Source: a virus
DNA: 41,251 nucleotides
IMG/VR virus record: IMGVR_UViG_3300049001_000101
Span: 1-41,251 of that record
Reading direction: 5' to 3' (one strand)
The notes beneath the pieces were generated by a model, which worked only from the letters and a program-made list of their open reading frames with translations, ran no database searches and was not told where the DNA came from. The translations under genes and the position numbers were made by a program. Positions 21,923 through 30,070 of the stretch are shown here, in pieces. Positions within the stretch are counted from its first letter, which is position 1. The number at the start of each line of letters is the position of its first letter.

Positions 21923-23843
21923 CCGTGAGTATGTCGCTTGCAACCCAGGCCGCTGCTGCTGGCGTAGTGTTGAAGTTTCCAATTGGCACTGTTGTGGTGG
22001 TTCCTGCTCCCGTCTGCTTACAGCGATTGACCGTCGCCGAAGTGGTAGTGATGTCCTCACAGCTGCAATTCCAGCCCGTAGTAGCCGAAGGCAAACCAAT
22101 CACACCGTTTGTCGCTGTGCCGCCAGTTCCTACATTGATCGTGAAGGATGCAGGGCCATTATTCGAAACAACTGACGGAGATGTGCCAAAGCCGGATGAA
22201 ATGGTGGGGGCTGGCGCGCCTATGAGCAGCTTGGTCAAATAAAGGCTTCCATCGCCGTCCAAACGGTATTTCTGGACTCCGTTTGTATATCCTTCTTGAA
22301 TCGTGGATGCAGTACCAGCGTCTATGACTTCAGCGTGGGTGCCTACCTCTTCCGAGGCTGATGAGAATCCGATTGACTTAAACCACCCTCCATACGCTTT
22401 TTCACCACCAGAGGCATTTACGGCCCTCGCAGTGCCGATGATTCCATATGCCTTACCTGTGCCACCTGCTCCACTAACATCAACAGCACCATCACCCAGT
22501 ATGGCCGCGCCAGTTATCGTTGGTAAAAACCCCGTGCTGTTCGCGGTTGATTGTTGGGCTTGAATAGATGCACTTGGCACCGTAGTAGTTGAAATATTGG
22601 ATGTGACATGGCCAAAAAATCTCTTATCGCCAGCTACTGTGGTTAGGGTGCCCGATGAAGGCGTGCCGCTTAAAAACGTTGTAATCGTCGCCGTTTGGTA
22701 ATCGTTAGATCCCACATCCACATCATTGTTGCTACCAAAAGTGTAGAAGGTAGCAAACGTTGAGGAACTGGGAAAAGTGTTTCCTGAAATCACGATGCCG
22801 CGCGAGTTGTTGCCGAAAGAAAAAACATTCACATTGTTGTGCGTAGCGGAGATCGTATTGCCTTGAAAGACGGCCCCAGTAGTGCTGGCTGGTAAAACGT
22901 ACTTTGTCATCGCGCTACTGCCAGCGTCGTCTCCATCCCAATTGCCAGAGAACTTCAGGCCTTTTGTATCAGTAAAGGAGCCGCTGTTGCCCAGCGTATT
23001 TACGACGGCGTTGTTGACCTCAAATGTATTTCCATCAATCGTCCACGCTTCGCCGGGGTTAACGATGAAACCCGTGACGCCAGTGCTGCCGTTGAAGTCA
23101 TTGTCGCGTATCTTAATTACGTTCGAGTAACTGCCGGTTCCCGATGCACCTTTTATCTGCGTAACGCAGCCAAAGAAGTGGTTATTGCTTGCCGCAGAGA
23201 TGATTGCCTTATCGAAGCTGATTCCAATCGAACAAGCACTGCCGCCAAAAATCGTGCTGTTCTGAAGGTTAAAATTTTCGGTGTCGCAGGGGCTTCCAGC
23301 GCAGCGCGTGTCACCTGGGAAATGTGATGTATCCACAATGTTTCCGGTGAAACCGTTATCGGCCAGCAGCGCGACTCCGTTGATTGCGACTCCAAAAGAC
23401 GCTCTAGCGCCTACGGCAATCGCGGGCGTTCCGGTGAAGTGAATGGTGCATGTCAGGTTAGTTCCTCCGCCTGGGCGACTCCGGCCTGCTCCTGTGCCAC
23501 ACAAAAGCGAGGTATCTATTGCTTCATCAAGATTGATTGCCGGTGATGAACTTGTCGTCATCACACATGTTTTGCCGTTGGGAAATCTAACATCAGCGCC
23601 TAAAAGTCTGGCCGCCGCGACCGCTGCCTGAATCGCCGTCGTGTCGTCCGTTGTACCATCGCACTTTGCATTGAAAACGCCTGAGGTCACATCGAACCAC
23701 GGATTACCGCCGCCAACTGAGACAGTGCCCGAAAAATTGCCATTGGTCGCGCGGATAGTAGTCTGGGCGTGCGCTTCAGGGCAAAGAAGCGCGGCAACGC
23801 CAAGGATCAAGAGCAAGAGAAGCTTTTTCATTGAAATGTTCAC
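21903..23843 (-). CDS. Beta-helix tailspike with an N-terminal signal peptide
   Basis: A 646-residue protein. After a Sec-type signal (MKKLLLLLILGVAALLCPEA, cleavage after HAQ) comes the pectate-lyase-3 entry motif (FNAKCDGTTDDTTAIQAAVA, residues ~56-75) and long beta-helix repeats (GNTF, NNVNVFSFGNN, DVDVGSND). The C-terminal part (about 450-646) resembles tail-fibre tips. Such spikes bind or cut surface polysaccharide. A signal peptide is not expected on a cytoplasmically assembled virion protein, which raises the alternative that it is exported. It lies inside the late operon, upstream of the adaptor. Confidence 0.65.
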   Translation of the reverse strand: MNISMKKLLLLLILGVAALLCPEAHAQTTIRATNGNFSGTVSVGGGNPWFDVTSGVFNAKCDGTTDDTTAIQAAVAAARLLGADVRFPNGKTCVMTTSSSPAINLDEAIDTSLLCGTGAGRSRPGGGTNLTCTIHFTGTPAIAVGARASFGVAINGVALLADNGFTGNIVDTSHFPGDTRCAGSPCDTENFNLQNSTIFGGSACSIGISFDKAIISAASNNHFFGCVTQIKGASGTGSYSNVIKIRDNDFNGSTGVTGFIVNPGEAWTIDGNTFEVNNAVVNTLGNSGSFTDTKGLKFSGNWDGDDAGSSAMTKYVLPASTTGAVFQGNTISATHNNVNVFSFGNNSRGIVISGNTFPSSSTFATFYTFGSNNDVDVGSNDYQTATITTFLSGTPSSGTLTTVAGDKRFFGHVTSNISTTTVPSASIQAQQSTANSTGFLPTITGAAILGDGAVDVSGAGGTGKAYGIIGTARAVNASGGEKAYGGWFKSIGFSSASEEVGTHAEVIDAGTASTIQEGYTNGVQKYRLDGDGSLYLTKLLIGAPAPTISSGFGTSPSVVSNNGPASFTINVGTGGTATNGVIGLPSATTGWNCSCEDITTTSATVNRCKQTGAGTTTTVPIGNFNTTPAAAAWVASDILTVSCLAR

Positions 23844-23866
23844 CTTGAAAGTGTGGTTGTGTTCAG

Positions 23867-24514
23867 TTACTCGGACTGTGGGCCGATGGGACGGAAATTG
23901 GTCCCGTCAAAACAAAAAGTCTGCTGGCAGACTGCATTGGGAGCTGTATCGATGGCCTGCGGATCAATCACGTTGGCCGGCCATGTGAATGTGTGCCCGC
24001 CCGTGCCGTCCTGGGCAAAGATGAATGTGTAGTAAGCCCCCGCGATCCCGCCCAACATGGAAGAACTGGAGACGTTGCTGGTCATGGTGTTCAGGAACTG
24101 GTTGAATGACGATGCGCTAAATGACATCGTCGCTGCGGAAGTCTGGGACTGTTGCCCGAATGGGAAAGACACGCTGGCTCCTCCTTGCGTGATTGAGGTC
24201 ATGGTGCCGATATCGACGGTGCTGCCGGCAGGCTGGTCAAACTGCCACAACGCCGAGCCGAGCCGGGAATTGTTCCTGTCGTAGAAAGTCACATTGTATT
24301 GCGTCTGCGGCTGCAGTTCGGCGTTCGACCAGATCCTGCAACTGCCCAGCAGGTTGCCGTTCGCATCGAAGCGAAAAGTTACCGGGATGGACGCCACCAC
24401 ATAGCCCGGCGCCGCGATGGTGCGCCCGTCCTGCGTGAGCTGGAAGACCATGGAACCATTCGCGTTGAGGACCGCTCCCGCGCTTTGTATATTGCCGTTG
24501 ATGAGTGTGATCAT
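23867..24514 (-). CDS. Virion or fibre-associated protein
   Basis: A 215-residue beta-rich protein starting MITLINGNIQSAGAVLNANG and ending with a short cysteine-containing stretch (VCQQTFCFDGTNFRPIGP) common at the tips of fibre proteins. It lies between the tailspike and the repeat-flanked gene at 24615. Function inferred only from composition and context. Confidence 0.45.
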   Translation of the reverse strand: MITLINGNIQSAGAVLNANGSMVFQLTQDGRTIAAPGYVVASIPVTFRFDANGNLLGSCRIWSNAELQPQTQYNVTFYDRNNSRLGSALWQFDQPAGSTVDIGTMTSITQGGASVSFPFGQQSQTSAATMSFSASSFNQFLNTMTSNVSSSSMLGGIAGAYYTFIFAQDGTGGHTFTWPANVIDPQAIDTAPNAVCQQTFCFDGTNFRPIGPQSE

Positions 24515-24531
24515 TTCGTCGCTTTGCTCCG

Positions 24532-24612
24532 AATAGCTCTTAGCCTTTAGCCATTAGCCCTTTAGCCCAAAACACAAGAGCTAATTGCTAAGGGCCAATG
24601 GCCAACGGCTGG
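24532..24612. repeat. Imperfect inverted repeat of TAGCC units between late genes
   Basis: AGCCTTTAGCCATTAGCCCT (from about 24542) pairs imperfectly with AAGGGCCAATGGCC further right (to 24609). Similar TAGC-rich strings occur at 9750-9770, 20035-20075 and 26350-26412. The hairpin may stabilise or process late mRNA. Confidence 0.4.
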
Positions 24613-24614
24613 TT

Positions 24615-25130
24615 TTAGTAATTCATCACGGGCAGGAAGGCGGAATAGAGTTTCTGCTCGCGCTCCAGCACGACGTGGTACAGCGGATGCCGCGCGACCT
24701 TGGTGGCTTTGCCGTAAGCGTCAAATTCCAGGTGCTCTTCTTCAATGGGCATGGTGCACTGCGTGCAATAGCCGCCCAGCACAAATCCCGGCCGGTTGCC
24801 GATGGGCCAGATGGTCCAGCCGCTGGTCTGGTCTTTGTGCGAGCAGCCGGCCCAGCGCTTCTCGTCGTTTTCACGCTTGCGCTGCAGCTCGTCGAGCGAT
24901 TGCTTGCGCGCGCGTTCCAGCTTGGCCAGCGCAACGGAGTCTTTTTTGTCCGCGGCTTCTTTTTTGGCCAGCTCGATCTCCATCAGCTTTTTGTTGATGG
25001 CCGTGGATTCAGCCTGCTGCTGAAACATCTGCGCAATCACGCCCATCAGGACCTTGGGATCGCTGAAGTCAAGAGTGACCACCTGCGGCGCGGCTGCTGC
25101 TTTCGCGTTGCCCTCGGTTTTATCTGCCAT
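24615..25130 (-). CDS. Coiled-coil structural protein
   Basis: A 171-residue protein. A long charged coiled coil (residues 45-95, with AKKEAADKKDSVALAKLERA) precedes a C-terminal domain with C97 and a CTQC pair (near 122-125) that may bind zinc. Located among tail and fibre genes; exact role unknown. Confidence 0.45.
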   Translation of the reverse strand: MADKTEGNAKAAAAPQVVTLDFSDPKVLMGVIAQMFQQQAESTAINKKLMEIELAKKEAADKKDSVALAKLERARKQSLDELQRKRENDEKRWAGCSHKDQTSGWTIWPIGNRPGFVLGGYCTQCTMPIEEEHLEFDAYGKATKVARHPLYHVVLEREQKLYSAFLPVMNY

Positions 25131-25147
25131 AAAATTCTCTCCAGTTG

Positions 25148-25233
25148 TTCACCGCAAAGGTCGCTAAGATCGCTAAGGAGGAAAGGGATTAAAACCCACA
25201 AGCCTTCGCGTCCTTTGCGAACTTTGCGGTAAA
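25148..25233. repeat. Inverted-repeat pair (CACCGCAAAGG type) without cargo
   Basis: TTCACCGCAAAGGTCGCTAA (from 25148) and the mirrored TTCGCGTCCTTTGCGAACTT then TGCGGTAA (25205-25232), separated by about 25-35 bases. It would form a strong hairpin in the leader of the 25130 gene. Confidence 0.6.
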
Positions 25234-25239
25234 AGTTTT

Positions 25240-25782
25240 TTATTCCAGGTTTCGATACACAACCCGCTCGCTTGCGTCTTCGCGGAAAATCCTGGTGTGC
25301 TGGCGCCAGCGATAGGCGTTCACACCCTCGGCGTCGCCAAATTCCTTGAACACCTGCTCCCAGCGGAGAATTCCCTTCTCCAGCAGCTTGAGCAGGACGG
25401 CGCGCCATCCCCGCAGCGGATCGCCCGCCATCAAGTTGCGTTCGTCCACCAGAATGGCGGTGTATTCCCGCAGCCATGATTTCTGGAAGCCGCTTACGTA
25501 TTGCAGGCGCGACCGCACTTCAACGTAAAAGCCCCATTCGTTGGGATAGTTGATCTGCTGATGCACATACACCCGCGGATTCAGCTTCTGCACCCGAAAA
25601 ATCAATTCGCTGGCGTGCATCCACTGGCCCGCGCGTTTGACCAGGTCTTTCAGGTCGTTGTGGTCGCTGAGCCGATAGGTATCGTGCATCGGGTCGATCT
25701 TTTCCTGCTGGTAGCGCAGCAGCGCTTCGTTCGACGGCAGAAAGTCATTGCCGAGCAGAACTGAATCGTTGAGAACTAGCAT
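25240..25782 (-). CDS. Hypothetical late protein
   Basis: A 180-residue protein; ATG at 25782 chosen because it sits in the stop region of the upstream gene (ATGCTAG). Many aromatic and charged residues (YVHQQINYPNEWGFYVEVRS). The neighbourhood suggests a virion or assembly protein. No family recognised. Confidence 0.5.
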   Translation of the reverse strand: MLVLNDSVLLGNDFLPSNEALLRYQQEKIDPMHDTYRLSDHNDLKDLVKRAGQWMHASELIFRVQKLNPRVYVHQQINYPNEWGFYVEVRSRLQYVSGFQKSWLREYTAILVDERNLMAGDPLRGWRAVLLKLLEKGILRWEQVFKEFGDAEGVNAYRWRQHTRIFREDASERVVYRNLE

Positions 25783-26342
25783 GGTTTCTCGATCGCTAGA
25801 TCCGCGTTGCCCCACGCGACGGACTTCACGAAATCGGTAAACTCGAAATCAAGGACCATCGTGCGCGCCCTTACTTGAATTTGTGGACCGCAGGCGCCCT
25901 CGCCTGCGATTCCATGAAGTGAAATGATCCCGCCTGGCGCCACAATCTCGCCGCAAGCGCTTGCGCCAGGGGCATCTCCGGGCTGGTTGGCCAGGGAGAC
26001 GCCCAGGCGTTGCAGCGCGGACTCGATCTCGCGTTGTGTCGCCACAAGTACGCAAGGAAGGCCGCGGTCTGGATCCAGTAGAAATTCGTAAAATGATTCC
26101 GCTCCGCCGGCGCAGAGGGCATCCGTGAAATCCCAGGAGCAACTCTGCCAGACGATTTCCGCCGCATCTCTCGCTGCTGGCTGATCGGCCGTAAAAATCT
26201 GCCCGATGCGCTCAAAGCGGAAAAACGCCGCCGCCTGCTCCGCACGGTCCCTGGCGGGCTCGTCCAGCGGAGAGTCGGCGGCATCGTCACCGCAGGGTAT
26301 TCGCACGAGATACCCGAGCGGAGGCTGAAGGTAATTGATCAT
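25776..26342 (-). CDS. Histidine-phosphatase-fold protein lacking both catalytic histidines
   Basis: A 188-residue protein. The order matches the phosphoglycerate-mutase/histidine phosphatase superfamily: YLVRIP (11-16, where enzymes have LVRHG), then SPLDEPARDRAEQAAAFFRF (as PLT..G..QA...A), IGQIFTADQPAARDAAEIVW (as D.I.SS.L.RA..TAE.V), and CVLVATQREIESALQRLG (as VL.V.HGG.I..L). Both catalytic histidines are replaced (by I and Q), so it should be a dead enzyme used for binding or structure. Residues ~118-150 are encoded by two palindromic repeats inserted in frame. Confidence 0.5.
   Translation of the reverse strand: MINYLQPPLGYLVRIPCGDDAADSPLDEPARDRAEQAAAFFRFERIGQIFTADQPAARDAAEIVWQSCSWDFTDALCAGGAESFYEFLLDPDRGLPCVLVATQREIESALQRLGVSLANQPGDAPGASACGEIVAPGGIISLHGIAGEGACGPQIQVRARTMVLDFEFTDFVKSVAWGNADLAIEKPC
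25883..25965. repeat. Two palindromic repeats embedded in a coding region
   Basis: GTGGACCGCAGGCGCCCTCG (from 25883; inverse of the copies at 13509 and 14322) and CGCAAGCGCTTGCG (25952-25965; relative of the 14796 palindrome). Both lie in the 25776-26342 gene without breaking its frame, translated as GIAGEGACGPQ and PGASACGE. Confidence 0.6.
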
Positions 26343-26344
26343 AA

Positions 26345-26414
26345 GAAGAAAAGCTTCTAGCTTCTAGCCGCTGGCTCCCTAAGTAACTAGAAGCCAGCAG
26401 CTAGTAGCTTGTTT
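26345..26414. repeat. Imperfect intergenic hairpin
   Basis: AAGCTTCTAGC and CTAGCCGCTGGCT on the left face AGAAGCCAGCAGCTAG and AGCTT on the right. It fills the 74-base gap between two late genes; possible mRNA-processing or partial termination signal. Confidence 0.4.
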
Positions 26415-26416
26415 AA

Positions 26417-27046
26417 CTACTGATTCATGAGCGCGAACTCCATCGGCTTCACGACGTTGGCAGCGTTGCCGCTGGACAAGGTCGCAGTAAGCAGGAAGTT
26501 CAGTTCGTTATCGGCCAGGGTGGCCGTGGTGGTTTCGGTGGTTGCCGCCCAGGCGTCGAGCAGCGCGCCGATCTGGTCGGAGAACTGGCCCTCAAGCAGT
26601 CCGGTCGTCGCGTTCCATTGCAGAAACGCTTCAAAGAAGAACGACTTGGTGGTGGAGTTCACCGCGCGCGCCGTGGAGGTGGCAAGCAAGTTGCATCCGG
26701 CAAACGTCCCGGCTGCCAGCCCTGAAGCCACAACCGAAGCCGGCACCTGGTAGAGCTTGAGCGTCATGTTGGTGCTGGCGCCCGTGGTGAGCTGTCCCCA
26801 GGCTTGCAGGAAGAACGGTTTGCCGAAGTCCCACTGGAACACGGACGCGATGGTCGTGCCCACCGCCAGAACGGGCGAGGTATCTTTGAGTTTGAGGATC
26901 GCCGAAGATGCGGCGGTCGCCGGGTTTGCCGCCGAGTTGCCGTTGACTGAGAATGCCGTCTCAGAGGTTGATGTGCCCAAGGCAAGCGCCTGCAGGTTGT
27001 TCTGCGAGCCGCCGAATACGAGAGAAGCTATTACGTCATTGGTCAT
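26417..27046 (-). CDS. Capsid-associated or decoration protein (candidate)
   Basis: A 209-residue Ala/Thr-rich beta protein immediately downstream of the major capsid gene (LVFGGSQNNLQALALGTSTS at the start, FALMNQ at the end). The place directly after the capsid gene is typical for decoration or head-completion proteins, but no motif confirms it. Confidence 0.4.
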   Translation of the reverse strand: MTNDVIASLVFGGSQNNLQALALGTSTSETAFSVNGNSAANPATAASSAILKLKDTSPVLAVGTTIASVFQWDFGKPFFLQAWGQLTTGASTNMTLKLYQVPASVVASGLAAGTFAGCNLLATSTARAVNSTTKSFFFEAFLQWNATTGLLEGQFSDQIGALLDAWAATTETTTATLADNELNFLLTATLSSGNAANVVKPMEFALMNQ

Positions 27047-27096
27047 GGGTTTTGTGCGGAACGGGGGAAAGGGAAAGTTCCGTTTCTCCTTTTCCG

Positions 27097-28089
27097 TTAA
27101 ACTCCTGAAACTTCCGACTTAATGCGGCGGAAGCCCTGGGTTGAGTTGGTGTTGGGACGGCCGGTCACGCCGAAGAAGAAGTCGTACGAGCAGATCGTAC
27201 GCATCTGGAGCAGCGGGTTGGCGACATCCGGCGTTGTCAGCGGAGTCACCATTACCGGGAATTTGGGGTTGCGCGGGACCTTGAAGCCGTTGATCTCGCT
27301 GGCCAGCACTGCCTCGCGTCCGACGGCAATCATTCCGTAGCCGGTCTTGCCGCTGGACGGATAGTTAGAGTACGTTTGCACGGTGCTGGTGCGGACAATG
27401 CGGCAGCCGCTCCATTCCAGGATCGTGTAGCTGGCCACCTGCCCGCCCTGCAGGACTTTCTGTCCGCTTTCACTTCTTTTCAAAGTGTCCGCGACTCCGC
27501 CAGCTGTGTTATCGCCGATTAAGTCATACCCTTGGAACGCGGAACAGAGAATCGTGTAGAGCCCGCCCTCGCGCGGCGGAACGTTGTTGGCCACAAACTG
27601 CGCTTCCACGCGCCGCACAGTTGAGGATTGGGTGAATTCGTTATCGCCCAGGTTGATTTGTGAGGTTGAATCGGCGTTGGCGATCGCGTCAAACTGCGAA
27701 CTGGCAACAAAGTTGGCTGTCAGAGCGCCGCGATATCCCAGGTTGCGGGTTGCGGCCAGCGCGACATCGTCCACCGCCGTGGCGTCAACCACGTTGGTGA
27801 TGCCGATCCAGTCGCCGAACTCGTCGGCAAACACCGCCGAGGTTTGCTGGGGGAGTGTCAGCCCGTTGGGCGGAATGCCTTCATTGACGCCCGAGGTGGC
27901 GCCGCCAAACGGTTGATATCCCAGGAATTGATTGGTGCGGCCACTGCGCCGAGACATGGCCCGGAAATCGCACGCCATTTCCACGAACGGCGTGTTGGCC
28001 TGCCATTCCAGGACCGGTGTGCGGTCATAGGCGATCTGAGGGAATCCCTTGAGACCGCCTGACTGTACTGAAGGAGGTATCTGACTCAT
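27097..28089 (-). CDS. Major capsid protein, N4-gp56-like
   Basis: A 330-residue protein preceded by GGGAGA. FADEFGDWIGITNVVDATAV (residues ~88-107) and YRGALTANFVASSQF resemble the N4-gp56 family, which adopts the HK97 fold. It lies after a scaffold gene and a terminator and before a decoration candidate, as expected for a capsid gene. The C-terminus (RTICSYDFFFGVTGRPNTNS) also fits that family. Confidence 0.7.
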   Translation of the reverse strand: MSQIPPSVQSGGLKGFPQIAYDRTPVLEWQANTPFVEMACDFRAMSRRSGRTNQFLGYQPFGGATSGVNEGIPPNGLTLPQQTSAVFADEFGDWIGITNVVDATAVDDVALAATRNLGYRGALTANFVASSQFDAIANADSTSQINLGDNEFTQSSTVRRVEAQFVANNVPPREGGLYTILCSAFQGYDLIGDNTAGGVADTLKRSESGQKVLQGGQVASYTILEWSGCRIVRTSTVQTYSNYPSSGKTGYGMIAVGREAVLASEINGFKVPRNPKFPVMVTPLTTPDVANPLLQMRTICSYDFFFGVTGRPNTNSTQGFRRIKSEVSGV

Positions 28090-28160
28090 TGAAAAATCTC
28101 CCGGTTACGTTTTTGGCGGCTAGGGGCGCACCGGGGGGATGGTTGGAGTCTTGGGGATTG

Positions 28161-28191
28161 AAAAACGGCGCGGCGTTATCGTTCACCGCGC
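28161..28191 (-). terminator. Intrinsic terminator between scaffold and capsid genes
   Basis: On the - strand GCGCGG, a 12-base loop and CCGCGC form a stem followed by CGTTTTTC. Partial termination here, or antitermination through it, would set the ratio of scaffold to capsid transcripts. Confidence 0.5.
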
Positions 28192-28197
28192 TTTGAT

Positions 28198-29187
28198 TTA
28201 TTGCTTTACTACAATCTGTTCCGGCTTCACGCCTTGCTGGAGAAGTTCTCTGTGAGCGCGCGCGGCCTCTTCCGGCGAAAGCACTGTCATATCGATCTCA
28301 AATTTTCTGTTGGGGTCGATGGCAGCGGCCTGCGGTGTCTCTTTGCCGCCGCCGGATGCGCCGATCGCCGTGGAGCTGGGCGCGGTCTTAGTTGTCGTGG
28401 TAGTGGTGACGGCCGCTGTCGTGGTCTTTTTCTCGACCGGAAAGACCAGGCCTTCTTTCTTCATCAGGGCGTACGCGCTTTCCATCGTCGCCACGGTGCG
28501 AGGCAGTTGCTTGCCCTCGGCTTTGGCTTCTGCTGTCAGCCTTCCCAGCATGATGCCCATCATCTTCATGTTCTGCTCGCCGCCGGGGAAATCAGACTCG
28601 CCCGCTTTGACTTTGGCGACCAGCCCATTGGTGGCCGTGGTCCATTCGTCGTGCGCCTCATCGCTGAGCGTCTTTTGCGTCACCGCTTTGATCTGCGCGA
28701 TGCTGATTCCCTCTTCCGCCAGCATCTCGCCCAGGATGTTCGATTTTTTCAGATAGTCCTTGAGCCCGGAGGCGTCGCCGGCAATCAACTTGGTGCCGAT
28801 ATCGAACATATCCACCGCGGCGACTTCCGGCTTCTTCTCGTCAACCTTCGCGGCTGCCGGCGCGGGCGCGAGTTGCGCCGCCTGCACTGCCGCGGTGTAT
28901 TGGCCCAATACCTTGGCCGGATCGGCATCTTCAAAAACCATGTCCGTGCCGTTCACGGTCAGCGTGGCGCGGAAAAGTTTATCTGCCGGTTCATCCTTCT
29001 TGGTGGTGTCGGTCGTTGCCGCCGCGGCCGTTGAAGTCACGCCGGGAATCTCCACTCCGGCTTTTTGTGCGCCGGACTGCATGGCCTCATTCCATCCCGC
29101 TGCGGTGTCCGCATTTGGAATGGGAATCTCGATTGAGACTGCCTCGCCGGCTGCGTTCTTTACGGATCCTGTGATTGTGTCGCTCAT
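28198..29187 (-). CDS. Scaffold protein
   Basis: A 329-residue acidic, Ala/Lys/Glu-rich, largely helical protein directly upstream of the capsid gene. It has a long low-complexity threonine run (AAVTTTTTTKTAPSST, ~residue 265) and a helical C-terminus (LSPEEAARAHRELLQQGVKP) such as scaffolds use to contact capsid subunits. A good GGAGGAAACTAGAAC site precedes ATG. The upstream 29197-29225 carries a degenerate CACGGAG-type arm. Confidence 0.55.
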   Translation of the reverse strand: MSDTITGSVKNAAGEAVSIEIPIPNADTAAGWNEAMQSGAQKAGVEIPGVTSTAAAATTDTTKKDEPADKLFRATLTVNGTDMVFEDADPAKVLGQYTAAVQAAQLAPAPAAAKVDEKKPEVAAVDMFDIGTKLIAGDASGLKDYLKKSNILGEMLAEEGISIAQIKAVTQKTLSDEAHDEWTTATNGLVAKVKAGESDFPGGEQNMKMMGIMLGRLTAEAKAEGKQLPRTVATMESAYALMKKEGLVFPVEKKTTTAAVTTTTTTKTAPSSTAIGASGGGKETPQAAAIDPNRKFEIDMTVLSPEEAARAHRELLQQGVKPEQIVVKQ

Positions 29188-29233
29188 GTTCTAGTTTCCT
29201 CCGCGTTTCCGCGTCTCCGCTGTGTAAAAGTGT

Positions 29234-29563
29234 TCAGTACGATCCTGAAATCTTGGTGGTGATCAGCGGCGGCCGTGGATCCTCACGCTGGAAGCCCGGC
29301 AACCCTTTCGATTGATCGATCGCCCAATCGATATAGCTAAAAAAACGGTCAATGAAGCCTTCGGCAATCTCGGCGCGCCTGAGCAGTTCAAGTTTGTCCT
29401 GCTCTGTGCCTTTACATGCCTTCACCGTCTCCCAGGCCTGGACCTTGAATGTTTCGCCAATCGCTTGCAGGTCATGCCAGCCGGGCGCGGCTTTCTGCGC
29501 CAGCAGCCGGTTGGATAACGCGAGCACTTCAGCCGCGGTCGGTTCTCCGTTAGGTAGTGGCAT
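29234..29563 (-). CDS. Small helical late protein
   Basis: A 109-residue helical protein (EVLALSNRLLAQ; LELLRRAEIAEGFIDRFFSY) between portal-proximal genes and the scaffold. Overlaps the 3' end of the upstream small gene by 14 bases. Family not recognised. Confidence 0.5.
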   Translation of the reverse strand: MPLPNGEPTAAEVLALSNRLLAQKAAPGWHDLQAIGETFKVQAWETVKACKGTEQDKLELLRRAEIAEGFIDRFFSYIDWAIDQSKGLPGFQREDPRPPLITTKISGSY

Positions 29564-29723
29564 TCGTTGCCTCCGCGCCTGGTAGGCCGTAGCTGTTACA
29601 CCACGCGATCAGTGCGCCAAAATTAACCTCTTGCCCGACGACGCGGCCCGCTGGATTGACGAGAATCCAGCCGCCCCAACAAGGGAATTCCACTGTTGGC
29701 CCTTTAAGGATGCGAAACTTCAT
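29550..29723 (-). CDS. Small late protein
   Basis: A 57-residue ORF with GGAGAATCCCCC before ATG, starting MKFRILKGPTVEFPCWGGWI and ending ATNATT. It overlaps the next gene by 14 bases, in the coupled style of this operon. Unknown function. Confidence 0.45.
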   Translation of the reverse strand: MKFRILKGPTVEFPCWGGWILVNPAGRVVGQEVNFGALIAWCNSYGLPGAEATNATT

Positions 29724-29738
29724 TGGGGGATTCTCCTC

Positions 29739-29752
29739 GCAAGCGTTTGCGG
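29739..29752. repeat. CGCAAGCGTTTGCG palindrome
   Basis: Third relative of the GCAAGCGCTTGC palindrome, between two small late genes. Confidence 0.45.
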
Positions 29753-29753
29753 C

Positions 29754-30047
29754 TTAGACTCCGCCGCAGATTCCGTGATACTCCATCTTCTTTTCGATTG
29801 CTGCGATCTTCCTGTCCAGCTCCTCGATGCGGATTTCCAATGCATCGATGCGCGCTGAAAGCCCGAGGGGTGGTGCATCGGGCGATGCGGCGAGGGCGCT
29901 TTCGATCGGGTGCACATCAGCCGCGATGCTCACTGGCGGCAGGTTGGTGCCGGTGCCCAAAACAGCGGTGGACGAAATAGTGGTGTTCTCTGTGATCGGA
30001 GCAGCGATGGTTCCCGTTGAATCAGTTTGTACTTGAATCTCGTTCAT
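29754..30047 (-). CDS. Small coiled-coil late protein
   Basis: A 97-residue protein with AAGGAGAAACAC before ATG. The N-terminal half is Thr/Ser-rich, the C-terminal half a coiled coil (RIDALEIRIEELDRKIAAIE). It sits immediately downstream of the portal gene. Confidence 0.5.
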   Translation of the reverse strand: MNEIQVQTDSTGTIAAPITENTTISSTAVLGTGTNLPPVSIAADVHPIESALAASPDAPPLGLSARIDALEIRIEELDRKIAAIEKKMEYHGICGGV

Positions 30048-30070
30048 GTGTTTCTCCTTTTGAAAAACGT

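Noticed and set aside
28201-29034. 277-codon + strand ORF
   Set aside because: Antisense to the scaffold gene; cysteine- and arginine-rich noise with no ribosome site.
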